From Myxococcus qinghaiensis (GTDB taxonomy: Bacteria; Myxococcota; Myxococcia; Myxococcales; Myxococcaceae), in contig NZ_JAKCFA010000001.1 in the NCBI RefSeq assembly GCF_024198215.1, positions 558,001-622,000 of the forward strand: a DNA stretch of 64,000 nucleotides, in the 5' to 3' direction. Below the pieces are notes generated by a model, which saw nothing but the letters and a program-made list of their open reading frames with translations, was not told where the DNA came from and did not search any database. Positions 1 through 11,552 of the stretch are shown piece by piece (the first letter of the stretch is position 1; each line of letters opens with the position of its first letter). A program made the position numbers and the translations under genes.

Positions 1-615
1 GGGGACGATGGGGACGTTGATGCCCGCGCGACGGGCCCGCTCCACGAAGTCGAAGTAGAAGGCGTTGTCGAAGAAGAGCTGCGTCACCACGAAGTCCAGC
101 CCCGCGTCGACCTTCGCCTTCAGATGACGCAAGTCGTCGTCACGGGAGGCCGTCTCCACGTGGCCCTCCGGATAGCACGCGCCCCCCAGGCAGAAGTTGA
201 AATCCTCTTCTCGGATGAATCGCACCAGCTCCGAGGCGTAGGTGAAGCCGCCCTCGGCGGTGACGAAGGACTTTTGTCCCTGCGGCGGATCTCCCCGGAG
301 GACGAGGACGTTGTCCAGCTTCGCGTCCGCCAGGCGCTGGAGCAGCTCCCGCAGCTCCTGACGCGAGTGGCCAACGCACGTCAGGTGGGCCATGGCCTCG
401 ATGCCCGTCTCCGCCTTGATGCGCGTGACGAGCTCCACCGTCCTGTCGCGCGTGCTGCCGCCCGCCCCATACGTCACGGAGACGAACCCGGGCTCCAGGG
501 GCGCCAGGTCCTCCAGCGCCTTGAGCAGGTTGGCCACCCCTTCATCCGTCTTCGGCGGGAAGAACTCGAAGGAGAAGCAGGGGTTGGACGGATTCAAGCG
601 ATTACGAATCTTCAT
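1..615 (-). CDS. metF: methylenetetrahydrofolate reductase, 5' part (runs off the window)
   Basis: Reading the minus strand from an ATG at 615 gives 205 residues without a stop to the window edge, so the C-terminal third is missing. The protein begins MKIRNRL and contains FSFEFFPPKTDEG, VSVTYGAGGS, HLTCVGHS and LALRGDPP-like (VLVLRGDPPQG) segments, which are signatures of the MetF TIM barrel. MetF reduces 5,10-methylene-THF to 5-methyl-THF with FAD and NAD(P)H in the cytoplasm, supplying methyl groups for methionine. It is divergent from gcvT across a 99-base gap, so two folate one-carbon functions share an intergenic region. Identification is from motifs; only the missing 3' end limits it. 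Confidence 0.93.
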   Translation of the reverse strand, partial: MKIRNRLNPSNPCFSFEFFPPKTDEGVANLLKALEDLAPLEPGFVSVTYGAGGSTRDRTVELVTRIKAETGIEAMAHLTCVGHSRQELRELLQRLADAKLDNVLVLRGDPPQGQKSFVTAEGGFTYASELVRFIREEDFNFCLGGACYPEGHVETASRDDDLRHLKAKVDAGLDFVVTQLFFDNAFYFDFVERARRAGINVPIVP

Positions 616-647
616 GTTGGACCCAGTGTAGACGGTCCCCGTTGGCC

Positions 648-675
648 TTGATCGGCGAAGGTGCGCGGCTATAGT
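648..675 (+). promoter_or_regulatory. candidate sigma-70 promoter of gcvT with embedded hairpin
   Basis: TTGATC (648-653) and TATAGT (670-675) are separated by 16 bases, 40 bases before the gcvT ATG. The -10 hexamer sits in the loop of a perfect 6-bp inverted repeat GCGCGG/CCGCGC (663-668 and 676-681), which is followed by TTTT. It reads as a housekeeping promoter, but the hairpin could also be an operator or a transcript structure. Inferred from consensus only. Confidence 0.4.
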
Positions 676-714
676 CCGCGCCGTTTTCACCCCCCCCTTC
701 ATCAGGAGAAGCCG

Positions 715-1797
715 ATGGCCCGGCGTACGCCGCTCAACGACGCCCACCGCGCGCTGGGCGCTCGGATGGTCGACTTCGCGGGCTGGGACATGCCCGTTCA
801 GTACACCTCCGTCATCGCCGAGCACGAGGCGGTGCGCAACCACGTTGGCCTCTTCGACGTGTCGCACATGGGCGAGGTGGAGTTCACGGGTCCCGGCGCG
901 CTGGAGACCGTCAACGCCCTCATCTCGAATGACCTCGCTCGCATCGCTGACGGGCAGGCCGTCTATGCGGGCTTGCTCAACGAGCAGGGGGGCTTCGTCG
1001 ACGACATCGTCGCCTACCGCTTCAGCCCCGAGCGCATCCTCATCTGCGTCAACGCGAGCAACCGCGACAAGGACTTCGCGTGGATGAAGGAGCATGCGCG
1101 CGGTGTCACGCCCGTGGACCGGGGTGACGACTTCGCTCAAATCGCCGTGCAGGGCCCCAAGGCCGCCGGCCTGGTGCAGCGGCTGACGAAGACGGACACA
1201 TCCAAGATTGGCACCTACCGCTTCGCGGAGGGCGAGGTGGCGGGCGTGCGCGCCATCATCTCGCGCACCGGCTACACGGGCGAGGACGGCTTCGAGCTGT
1301 ACTGCGCGCCGGGCGACGCGGCGGCGCTCTGGAACGCGCTGCTCACCGAGGGCCAGCAGGACGGTGTGAAGGCGTGCGGCCTGGCCTCGCGCGACAGCCT
1401 GCGCACGGAGATGAAGTACGCGCTGTACGGCAATGACATCGACGACACGCACACCGCGCTGGAAGCAGGCCTGGGGTGGATCGTCAAGCTGGACAAGGCG
1501 GGCTTCATCGGCAAGGACGCGCTGGTGGCGCAGAAGGCCGCGGGCGTGAAGCGCAAGCTGGTGGGCTTCGAGCTGACCGGCGCGGGCATCCCCCGTCACG
1601 GCTACCCCATCCACAAGGACGGCAAGCCGGTGGGCGAGGTGACGAGCGGCACCATGGGCCCGACGGTGAAGAAGCCCATCGGCATCGGCTACGTGCCCGC
1701 GGAGCTGGCGGCGGAAGGCTCCACCTTCGACGTCGAGATTCGTGGTCGCGCCGTCCCCGCCGTGGTGGTGAAGACCCCGTTCCACAAGAAGCCCTGA
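715..1797 (+). CDS. gcvT: glycine cleavage system T protein (aminomethyltransferase)
   Basis: 360 residues starting [12 protein letters not shown]. The ATG at 715 has AGGAG at 704-708; an upstream in-frame GTG at 661 lacks this and is not preferred. GcvT transfers the methylene group from the H-protein-bound aminomethyl arm to tetrahydrofolate, releasing ammonia. Family signatures seen are the N-terminal [13 protein letters not shown], the central [13 protein letters not shown] folate/THF-binding stretch, and [14 protein letters not shown]. Length matches the usual ~360 residues. It is first in a gcvT-gcvH-gcvP operon (30-base gap to gcvH), which lets the three proteins be made together. No glycine riboswitch is apparent upstream. 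Confidence 0.97.
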   Translation: MARRTPLNDAHRALGARMVDFAGWDMPVQYTSVIAEHEAVRNHVGLFDVSHMGEVEFTGPGALETVNALISNDLARIADGQAVYAGLLNEQGGFVDDIVAYRFSPERILICVNASNRDKDFAWMKEHARGVTPVDRGDDFAQIAVQGPKAAGLVQRLTKTDTSKIGTYRFAEGEVAGVRAIISRTGYTGEDGFELYCAPGDAAALWNALLTEGQQDGVKACGLASRDSLRTEMKYALYGNDIDDTHTALEAGLGWIVKLDKAGFIGKDALVAQKAAGVKRKLVGFELTGAGIPRHGYPIHKDGKPVGEVTSGTMGPTVKKPIGIGYVPAELAAEGSTFDVEIRGRAVPAVVVKTPFHKKP

Positions 1798-1827
1798 GTT
1801 CCTTCCAGCCCTCTCGAGGAGCACCCC

Positions 1828-2220
1828 ATGTCCGACGTGAACATCCCCGGTAACCTCAAGTACACCAACGAGCACGAGTGGGCCCGTGTCGACGGCAACA
1901 AGGTGGTGGTGGGCATCACCCACCACGCCCAGTCCACGCTCGGCGACGTCGTCTACGTGGAGCTGCCCAAGGTGGGCTCCTCCATCGACAAGGGCGAGGC
2001 GTTCGGCACCGTCGAGTCGGTGAAGGCCGTCTCCGAACTCTACTCGCCCGTGACAGGCAAGGTCGTGAAGGTGAATGACGCGCTCACCACCGCCCCGGAG
2101 ACGCTGAACACCGATGCGTACGGTGCGGGGTGGATCGTCGAAATCGAACTCTCGGACACCAGCCAGCTGAGCGAGCTCCTGGACGCCACCGCCTACGGCG
2201 ACCTGCTCAAGAACGCCTGA
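1828..2220 (+). CDS. gcvH: glycine cleavage system H protein (lipoyl carrier)
   Basis: 130 residues, the normal GcvH size. It carries the lipoate arm that shuttles the aminomethyl intermediate between GcvP, GcvT and lipoamide dehydrogenase. The lipoylation site is Lys66 in the context ESVKAVSE, and the barrel motifs HEWARVDGN and GDVVYVELP are typical. A GAGGAG Shine-Dalgarno lies just before the ATG. It sits between gcvT and gcvP as in many proteobacteria. No L protein gene (lipoamide dehydrogenase) is present in the window, so that subunit must come from elsewhere. Confidence 0.97.
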   Translation: MSDVNIPGNLKYTNEHEWARVDGNKVVVGITHHAQSTLGDVVYVELPKVGSSIDKGEAFGTVESVKAVSELYSPVTGKVVKVNDALTTAPETLNTDAYGAGWIVEIELSDTSQLSELLDATAYGDLLKNA

Positions 2221-2307
2221 GAGTGAAGCGCCGCAGGGCCGTTGTTAGTGACGGTCCTCGAATTTTCCGACTCCATCGTCGTGAGTCGCACGCGAGCCAC
2301 CACCGCC

Positions 2308-5214
<2,907 letters not shown>

Positions 5215-5241
5215 CGGGCCGCACGCGCTCGGTGAAGCCCG

Positions 5242-5279
5242 GGGCCGTCTCCCTCACGTGGGAGGCGGCCCTTGTCTTT
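5242..5279 (+). terminator. intrinsic terminator after gcvP
   Basis: A 12-bp stem (5242-5253 with 5260-5271, one G:U pair) closes a 6-base loop and is followed by TTGTCTTT. It lies between the gcvP stop and the convergent CDF transporter stop at 5293. Confidence 0.85.
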
Positions 5280-5292
5280 CGCGCGGACCGCC

Positions 5293-6276
5293 TCAGCTCA
5301 CGTGCGGCGTGACGCCCTGTGCCCGGGAGGTGCCCGCGTGCTCGGGCTCCACGTGGACGACGACGTCCACCACCTGCGGATACGCGGCGTGGAGGGTGCG
5401 CTCCACGCGGTCCGCCACCTCGTGGGCCTGGGCGGTGGTGAGGTTCGGGTCCACCTCGATTTTGAGGTCCACGTAGACGCTCTCCTCCATGCCTCGGCTG
5501 CGCACGTCGCGGCAGCTGCGCACGCCGGCCACGCCCACGGTGTGCTGCGCCACCTGCGCCGGGTCCAACCTCGCCGTGTCGGAGAGGATGCCCACCGCCT
5601 GCCGGACGATGCCGTAGGCCACCCACGCCACGAAGACCATGACGCCCAGCGCGATGATGCCGTCCGCCTTCGGATAGCCCAGCGCCACCAGGCCCAGCGA
5701 CGCGAGCACCGCCAGCGTGACGTAGACGTCGGACATCGTGTGGCTCGCGTCCGCCAGCAGCAGGCTGCTCTGGTACTTGCGCCCGTAGTGTCCCTCCACG
5801 CGCGTCACCGCCAGGTTGACGCAGAGGGTGAGCACCATGACGACGGCCATGGCGGGCGTCACCTGCGAGTGACGCTCATACAGCAGCGAGTCGAGCGCCA
5901 TGCGCCCCAGCTCCAGCATGCCGATGCCAATCATCGCGCCGATGCCCAGCGACGCGAGCGCCTCGAACTTGCCGTGGCCGTAGGGGTGGTCCTCGTCCGC
6001 CGGCCGCGAGGCCACGCCCATGGCGACCAGGCCCAGCACGTTGGAGCCGCCGTCGATGAACGAGTGCAGTCCATCCGCCGTCACCGCGGCGGACTGGCTG
6101 AGGAAGCCGAAGAGGAGCTTGGCGCCCGCCACCACCCAGTTGGCCACGAGGATGGCCAGCAGCACGAAGCGGATGCGCTGGCTGCGCTGCTGGAGCGCGG
6201 CGCTTCTGTCGGCGGAGGACGTGTCCAAGGCGAGGCACCGTAACGGGAACGGCGCCCGGGGGCGAGGACCTCTCAC
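5293..6276 (-). CDS. cation diffusion facilitator (probable zinc/divalent metal exporter)
   Basis: 327 residues with about six membrane segments from residue 37 and a C-terminal cytoplasmic domain (from ~225), the CDF layout. These proton antiporters move Zn, Fe, Co, Cd or Mn out of the cytoplasm. HxxxD metal sites are visible in TM2 (His71/Asp75, LHSFIDGGSN) and TM5 (His179/Asp183, DASHTMSDV), with HPYGHGKFE between. An HD/HD site favours zinc, by family knowledge. The longest start is a GTG at 6276, and a TTG near residue 17 is also possible because the first ~25 residues look non-conserved. It lies 22 bases after the TonB-like gene on the same strand, so the two are probably cotranscribed. 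Confidence 0.9.
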   Translation of the reverse strand: MRGPRPRAPFPLRCLALDTSSADRSAALQQRSQRIRFVLLAILVANWVVAGAKLLFGFLSQSAAVTADGLHSFIDGGSNVLGLVAMGVASRPADEDHPYGHGKFEALASLGIGAMIGIGMLELGRMALDSLLYERHSQVTPAMAVVMVLTLCVNLAVTRVEGHYGRKYQSSLLLADASHTMSDVYVTLAVLASLGLVALGYPKADGIIALGVMVFVAWVAYGIVRQAVGILSDTARLDPAQVAQHTVGVAGVRSCRDVRSRGMEESVYVDLKIEVDPNLTTAQAHEVADRVERTLHAAYPQVVDVVVHVEPEHAGTSRAQGVTPHVS

Positions 6277-6298
6277 GCCGCGCGTGATGAAGCGAACG

Positions 6299-7537
6299 TC
6301 AGTTGGGCTGGCGGAACAACCGCATGCGCGGGCCGCCCCCCATCTCCAGGAAGAAGCCGAAGGAGAAGCGCACCTTCGAGTCGTCGCTCAACAACCCGGG
6401 CGGAGGGTTGGGGAAGGGCTGCGCGCGCTGGAACGAGGACACCGCCTCCATGTCCAGGAAGTCCAGGCCGCTGCTCTTCTCCACCTCGATGTGGGTGACG
6501 CGGCCCTTCTCGTCCAGCGTGATTTCCAACAGCGTGTGCCGGTCCTTCCCGGTGAACATGTTCCCGGTCGGGTCCCTGCGGCGCAGCGTCTCGTTGGGGT
6601 TCCAGTGCATGCCCACGCTCTGCTTCACGCGGTTGAAGAAGCTGGCGTACTTCCACTCGCGCGAGTTGAGCAGCGTGCCGTCGCCTTCATCCACGTCGCG
6701 CAGGTGGTCATTGGGCGCGGCGCCCAGCACCTTGTCCATCACCGCGCGAGACGGCATCAGCGCGGCGATGCCCGGCGAGCCCACGCGCCCGGCGGAGCCT
6801 TCCTGCTCGCCCCCGGTGCCCGGCTGGATTCGCAGCCGCTTCGCGTTGCCCGTCAGCTCTTCGCTCTCGTTCTGGTTGTTCACCGCCACGCCGCCGGGCG
6901 TGTTCGGGTCCGTCTTCACCTTCACTTCGTTCTTCTTGTGGATGTCCGGGACTTCGAAGGCGAACTTCTGCCCCCCCTCCGCGAGCGGCCGGTCGTCGTT
7001 GCCCATCCCGTTGTTGCCGGCGATGTGCGGCGCCTGCGGCGCCACGTCCGCGCCCTTCTGCTCCTGCGGCGCCGTGCGCTGCGGCATGGCGTTGCGGTAG
7101 TTGGGCGTCTGCTCCCGGGCCCGCGTCTCCTTGTCCACGCGGTTGTTGTGCTCCGCCAGGTACTTCGCGTCGGGCGCTTCCTGCTCGTTGCCCGGGGCCA
7201 GGTCCACCACCTGCCCGTCGGGCCGGGTCTCCGGCTTCTTCTCCTCGGGCTTCTTGTCCTGGACGCGGGGCTTCTGGGTCGTCTGCGTCTTCGAGTCCGT
7301 CTTGCCCCGGTTGCGCGCCCACTGGTCTTCCGTCAACGGCCTCACGGCCACGGAGGTGGGGGGCCGGGTGACGGGCTTGCGCTCCCGGCCCGTCGGGGGA
7401 AGCGTTCCCGTGAAGAGCACGACGGCCAGGTAGGCGCCATGCAGCAGCAGGGCAAGCAGCACCGCGGCGACCACTCGCCAGGGAGATGCTCGCCGCCGCT
7501 TGCGGCGCCAGTCTGTCGGAGAAGAACCCGTGCTCAC
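6299..7537 (-). CDS. TonB-like periplasm-spanning protein
   Basis: 412 residues. A basic N-terminus precedes one membrane segment (~22-43) with a histidine (His33) placed as in the TonB anchor. A long proline/charge-rich, low-complexity periplasmic region (~50-300) follows. A folded C-terminal domain (~305-400) contains TLLEITLDEKGRVTHIEVEKSSG, the usual TonB C-terminal strand-helix pattern, then a PFPNPPP segment. TonB proteins transmit proton-motive energy from ExbBD-type complexes to outer-membrane receptors. No exbB/exbD or receptor gene is nearby, so partner and substrate are unknown. Some myxobacterial TonB-domain proteins serve motility or polarity instead; that is only a possibility here. 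Confidence 0.7.
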   Translation of the reverse strand: MSTGSSPTDWRRKRRRASPWRVVAAVLLALLLHGAYLAVVLFTGTLPPTGRERKPVTRPPTSVAVRPLTEDQWARNRGKTDSKTQTTQKPRVQDKKPEEKKPETRPDGQVVDLAPGNEQEAPDAKYLAEHNNRVDKETRAREQTPNYRNAMPQRTAPQEQKGADVAPQAPHIAGNNGMGNDDRPLAEGGQKFAFEVPDIHKKNEVKVKTDPNTPGGVAVNNQNESEELTGNAKRLRIQPGTGGEQEGSAGRVGSPGIAALMPSRAVMDKVLGAAPNDHLRDVDEGDGTLLNSREWKYASFFNRVKQSVGMHWNPNETLRRRDPTGNMFTGKDRHTLLEITLDEKGRVTHIEVEKSSGLDFLDMEAVSSFQRAQPFPNPPPGLLSDDSKVRFSFGFFLEMGGGPRMRLFRQPN

Positions 7538-7657
7538 GGCGCGATGATAAACCTCCGGGCCCGCTGCCTAGTCCCGTCCCGTTCGCGGCGGAACACCTGG
7601 GCAGGGGAGGACATTCACGAGACGTGCACTGGTTCTCAGGCGCGCCCCCTCTTCAGG

Positions 7658-9490
7658 TCAGTAGATGGGGGCGACTTCAGCACCATTGAAGTAGTGACGG
7701 AGGATTTCCTGGTAGCGCTGCCCGGCTTCCGCTCGGCCGATGGCTCCCGTCTGACACATCCCTACTCCGTGGCCCCAGCCGCCGCCACGGAAAAGCCAGT
7801 GGGTGGGTCGGCCCTCGGCGTCCCGCTCGGCTTCCACCACCGCCATGCTGCTGTTCAGCATCCCGAAAAGGCGGCGGATGTTCAGCTCCCCACGCACCTG
7901 GGTGGCCCCCAGGTCCCCGGATAACGCGAGCACCCGGGCCCGGCCGGACACGCCCCGCTCCTGGAAGCTCATGGCCTGGACGCGTCCCACCCCCAGCCGG
8001 GTGACGAGCGCGTCCACCTGGGCCGCCGTGAAGCGCTTCTCCCAGCGGAACTTGCTGGGCTGGGCGAAGCTGGACAGCCGGCAGGCGGCCCTCACGTCGG
8101 GCGCGGCCAGCCAGGCCTCCAGGCGGGAAGGGGGAGGGGTGTTGCCCGAGGGCTCCAGGAGGTCCGGGCGTCCGCGCAGGCTCGGGTCGGGCGGGCCGCC
8201 CCAGACGATGTCGTTGTCCTCGGTGTGGCCGCCGCACACCGCGCTGTAGACGGAGTCCACCAGCCGCCCGTCCGCGCTGAAGAGGGCCTGGCCCCGGGTG
8301 GCCTCCACCGCCGCGGACGTGCTGGCCGCCTCGCCCGTGCGCCCCCGGTACACCGCGCAGTGCTGCTCCGAGCACAGCAGATAGGGGTCCGCCAGGTGCT
8401 TGATTCCCACCTTCGCGAGCACCTCGCCGCGCGCGGTGACGGCCTGGGCCTTGAGCGCCTCCGAGTGGGCCCGGGCGAAGATCTCCGCGGGCACCAGGCC
8501 CTTGAGCAGGTCCTCGAGCGGCACCACGTTCACCACCGCCAGCAGGCCCAGCCGGTCCACCGAGAACTGGAGCGCGCCCCGGAACGTCCGGTCCTCGAAG
8601 CCGTGGAAGTCGTAGCCGACGCCGAACTCCACCTGGCGCACGTCGAAGCCCGCGCCGTCCGGTGAGTCCGCGTCCAGCTTGTCCTGCGCCAGGCCCACCA
8701 CCGCGCCGGACTCGTCGCGCACCTCGAGGATGGCGCGCGCGGGCGTGCGGACCTCTTCGAAGAGCAGGGTCCTCGCGCCGAACTGGCGCAGCAGCTCCGC
8801 CTGTCGCGTCGCGGCCTCCTCGGGCGTGAGCACCTCATCCACCAGGAGCAGTGAGCGCCGGTTGTCGATGACCTTGCCGGCGATGCCGTACACCCCGCCC
8901 AGCACCTGCGTGCGCACCGCGAGGCCCCGGGCCCTCCACTCCTCCTGCGCGGCGGCGAGTCCCTCCCGGTCCGCGAACCGGTGCTCGCTCAACTGCACGC
9001 GCGCGGAGAGCACCGCCGGCGTCCCCTGCGTCACGCGCACCGTCCACCGCGTCCCCGCCGCGGCGTCCAGCACCTTGTCCACCGCTCCGCCGAAGCGCAT
9101 CCGCATCCGGCCTCGGGGAGAGAAGGTCGCCTCGCGCCGTCCCTCCATGAGGCGGATGGGGAGCCGAGGCTCTCCGCCCCGGAAGTCCAGGCGCTTCAGC
9201 TCGCCGGGGCCTGGGATTCCCTGGGCGAGCGGGTCTTCTGCTGGCGCGCCCGGTGATGCACTCGGGTCCACGCCCGCGTCGCTCGTTCCTCCGTCCTCGG
9301 AGGAGGGCGGGGGGCCCGCATCCGTCCCGGCGTCCTGGCGCTCGTCGGCCTGGGCCTCCACGGAAGGAGTCGACAGGCGCGGTGGAGGCTTGGGGCTCGC
9401 GCAGGAGGCGAGCAGCACGGCGGAGAGCAGGAGCGGGACGGCGGTGCGCACGGGGGGCGACACCGTACCCGCCGGGGCGGGGCCTGTCAC
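7658..9490 (-). CDS. SpoIID/LytB-domain lipoprotein
   Basis: Up to 610 residues from GTG 9490; in-frame GTGs shortly downstream give a tighter signal peptide starting VRTAVPLLLS. A lipobox LLASC predicts a lipoprotein, followed by an Asp/Pro/Ala-rich linker (~35-85). The C-terminal half has SpoIID-family signatures: LLKGLVPAEIFARAHSEALKAQAVTARGE, CSEQHCAVYRG, AVCGGHTEDN and the terminal GGGWGHGVGMCQTGA. SpoIID degrades glycan strands lacking stem peptides in Bacillus engulfment, and LytB-type relatives enhance amidases. In this non-Bacillus host a peptidoglycan remodelling role in the envelope is inferred. Three further CxxxC-like cysteines could form disulfides. It is monocistronic by spacing (120 bases to the next minus gene). 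Confidence 0.82.
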   Translation of the reverse strand: MTGPAPAGTVSPPVRTAVPLLLSAVLLASCASPKPPPRLSTPSVEAQADERQDAGTDAGPPPSSEDGGTSDAGVDPSASPGAPAEDPLAQGIPGPGELKRLDFRGGEPRLPIRLMEGRREATFSPRGRMRMRFGGAVDKVLDAAAGTRWTVRVTQGTPAVLSARVQLSEHRFADREGLAAAQEEWRARGLAVRTQVLGGVYGIAGKVIDNRRSLLLVDEVLTPEEAATRQAELLRQFGARTLLFEEVRTPARAILEVRDESGAVVGLAQDKLDADSPDGAGFDVRQVEFGVGYDFHGFEDRTFRGALQFSVDRLGLLAVVNVVPLEDLLKGLVPAEIFARAHSEALKAQAVTARGEVLAKVGIKHLADPYLLCSEQHCAVYRGRTGEAASTSAAVEATRGQALFSADGRLVDSVYSAVCGGHTEDNDIVWGGPPDPSLRGRPDLLEPSGNTPPPSRLEAWLAAPDVRAACRLSSFAQPSKFRWEKRFTAAQVDALVTRLGVGRVQAMSFQERGVSGRARVLALSGDLGATQVRGELNIRRLFGMLNSSMAVVEAERDAEGRPTHWLFRGGGWGHGVGMCQTGAIGRAEAGQRYQEILRHYFNGAEVAPIY

Positions 9491-9571
9491 GGACCGGACG
9501 CCCGGTGGCCCGTTCGGGTGGGCTTGTCACGTGGCGAATAGAACGCGGCGCGTAATGCGTTCGTCCTGCTC

Positions 9572-11236
9572 ATGCGAATTTTCAAAGGCAACTACCTGAA
9601 GCTGAAGACTCCCGTGGCCGCCCTGGCCGCCAGCCTGCTCATGCTCGGTTCGACCGCTCACGCAGCGGGCCTGGGTGCCTTCATCCCGACGCCGAAGATC
9701 CCCGGTGTCTCGGCGCCCCAGACGCCAGCCACTCCCTCGACGCCCGGTGCCTCGACGGCGACCGGCAGCCTGCCTCCCATCGGCGTGCAGGCCGTCCCCA
9801 ACACCCCCGTGGCCGCGCTGCCGTCACACCCGGACCACTCCAACATCGCCACGCCTTCGCCCCAGCCGGGCATCCAGGCGAACGCGCTGTCGCAGGCGTC
9901 CGAGAAGTCCTTCACCCGCGAGTGGGTGGTGAGTCCTTCGGGCAATGACGCGGGAGACGGCAGCGCCGCGCAGCCCCTGAAGACGATTACGAAGGCCGTC
10001 AGCCTGGCGGGCCCCGGCGAGGTCATCCGCGTGCAGGCCGGCACCTACGCCGAGCGCGTCATCATCGGCGCCAACGCGAAGGCGGGCACCGAGGGCGGCA
10101 AGATCACCCTCCAGGGGGAGGGCAGCCCGCGCATCATCCCCGGTGCTGGCAGTGGGGCCATGGTGCAGGTGCGTCAGCCCCACTGGGTCATCGACGGCTT
10201 TGAGCTGGACGTTCAGCGCCAGCCCATCTTCGGCGTCACCTTCGAGGGCAACGTCACCGGCTCCACGCTGGCGAACTCGGAGCTGCACCACGGCGGCGGC
10301 GGCGCGGGCGTGACGACCTACAACAATGCCTCGGGCGCCATCATCGAGAACAACCACATCCACGACTTCTTGAAGGCGACGGGCAACCAGGACTCGCACG
10401 GCGTGGTCGTGCAGCCCACGTCCAAGGACATCACCGTCCGCAACAATGACATCCACAGCAACTCGGGTGACTCCGTGCAGTGCCTGGGGCCCGAGGGCTT
10501 CAGCTCGCTGCCGCCCGCCAACGGGCTGCTGGTGGAGAACAACCACTTCTACAACAACCGTGAGAACGCGGTGGACATCAAGACCTGCTACGGCGTGGTC
10601 ATCCGCAACAACCGCATGCACCAGTTCCGCCCGACGAGCACCGCCAAGGGCGACGTGGTGGTGATTCACTACTCCGCCAACAACGTGATGGTGGAGGACA
10701 ACGAAATCTACGACGGCGCCAAGGGCATCTCCGTCGGTGGCAACCACGAGGGCCCGGTGCCCTCCGGCATCGTCGTGCGCCGCAACCGCGTGCACGACAT
10801 CACCAACGCGGGCGGCGGGGAGGGGACGGGCATCCGCCTGGAGAACTCCAAGGGCACCGTGGTGGTGAACAACACCGTCACCAACGTGTCCACCGGCCTC
10901 ATCATCGGCCACGGCACGGGCGGCCCCACCCAGGCTCCGGTGGTGCGCAACAACATCCTGGACGGCGCCATCTCCGTGGACCTGGGCGGCCAGGCGCCGG
11001 GCATGAAGCTGGGCAACAACCTCTTCGCCGCCAGCGGTCAGTTCAAGAGCAACGGCGCGGTGGTGGGCGTGGAGCAGTTCAAGAGCACGGCGGGGGATGC
11101 GTCGTCCGCCAGCGGCTCCGCGGACCTGGGCGACGGCTTCGGTCCGGGCCTGCTGGCCGTGGACAAGGGCATCGACGTGGGGCTGCCGTTCTGCGGCGGC
11201 GCTCCCGACATCGGCGCGGTGGAAATGGGCTGCTGA
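9572..11236 (+). CDS. secreted parallel beta-helix repeat protein
   Basis: 554 residues. A signal peptide (1-~32, ending STAHAA) is followed by a Pro/Thr/Ala linker (~33-110). A pectate-lyase-like right-handed beta-helix (~115-520) starts at VSPSGNDAGDGSAAQPLKTI, a common motif opening such helices. Repeated rungs of the form VVxxNxIHD are seen (IIENNHIHDF, ITVRNNDIHSN, LLVENNHFYNN, VVIRNNRMHQF, VMVEDNEIYDG, IVVRRNRVHDI). Such proteins are often polysaccharide lyases, epimerases or surface adhesins, and no catalytic set can be assigned. The final CGG...MGC cysteines may form a C-terminal disulfide. It is divergent from the SpoIID gene and ends at a strong bidirectional terminator. Confidence 0.8.
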   Translation: MRIFKGNYLKLKTPVAALAASLLMLGSTAHAAGLGAFIPTPKIPGVSAPQTPATPSTPGASTATGSLPPIGVQAVPNTPVAALPSHPDHSNIATPSPQPGIQANALSQASEKSFTREWVVSPSGNDAGDGSAAQPLKTITKAVSLAGPGEVIRVQAGTYAERVIIGANAKAGTEGGKITLQGEGSPRIIPGAGSGAMVQVRQPHWVIDGFELDVQRQPIFGVTFEGNVTGSTLANSELHHGGGGAGVTTYNNASGAIIENNHIHDFLKATGNQDSHGVVVQPTSKDITVRNNDIHSNSGDSVQCLGPEGFSSLPPANGLLVENNHFYNNRENAVDIKTCYGVVIRNNRMHQFRPTSTAKGDVVVIHYSANNVMVEDNEIYDGAKGISVGGNHEGPVPSGIVVRRNRVHDITNAGGGEGTGIRLENSKGTVVVNNTVTNVSTGLIIGHGTGGPTQAPVVRNNILDGAISVDLGGQAPGMKLGNNLFAASGQFKSNGAVVGVEQFKSTAGDASSASGSADLGDGFGPGLLAVDKGIDVGLPFCGGAPDIGAVEMGC

Positions 11237-11287
11237 ACGAGCGGGCCCACGCCTGTCCGGTGGGCCACCAGGCTTGCTGAAAAAGAG

Positions 11288-11325
11288 AAGGCCCGATGCG
11301 GAGAGACTTCCGCATCGGGCCTTTT
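11288..11325. terminator. bidirectional terminator shared by beta-helix gene and tRNA-Cys
   Basis: A perfect 14-bp stem (11288-11301 with 11310-11323) has an 8-base loop. The plus strand continues TTTTCTTT, and the minus strand continues into CTTCTC then TTTTT. It sits between the plus-strand beta-helix gene and the 3' end of the minus-strand tRNA-Cys and can stop both. Confidence 0.9.
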
Positions 11326-11332
11326 CTTTGTG

Positions 11333-11404
11333 AGGCGCCACCCGGATTCGAACCGGGGAATGAAGGTTTTGCAGACCTTTGCCTTACCACTTGGCTATGG
11401 CGCC
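11333..11404 (-). tRNA. tRNA-Cys (GCA)
   Basis: A 72-nt cloverleaf on the minus strand: acceptor GGCGCCA/TGGCGCC, D stem GCC/GGC, anticodon arm AAGGT-CTGCAAA-ACCTT with anticodon GCA, and T arm CCCGG-TTCGAAT-CCGGG. The discriminator is U, as expected for tRNA-Cys. CCA is not encoded. Confidence 0.97.
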
Positions 11405-11421
11405 AACGGCTTGGGGCCGGG

Positions 11422-11451
11422 TTTATACGCAGCCCGGCTGGGCCCGGTCAA
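11422..11451 (-). promoter_or_regulatory. promoter of tRNA-Cys
   Basis: On the minus strand TTGACC (11451-11446) and TATAAA (11427-11422) are separated by 18 bases. The -10 is 17 bases before the tRNA 5' end at 11404. Near-consensus sigma-70 promoter for a stable RNA. Confidence 0.75.
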
Positions 11452-11552
11452 GGATTCAACGGAAGCGGCGGGCGGCTCCGGCCGGTACGATTCGCGTCAA
11501 AGCGAGCCCGTGGGTGGGCTGCGCGCGAACGAACGGGCCGAGGGGTTTCCAG

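Noticed and set aside
616..714. Glycine riboswitch upstream of gcvT
   Set aside because: Only 99 bases exist before gcvT and none of the conserved aptamer blocks are seen.
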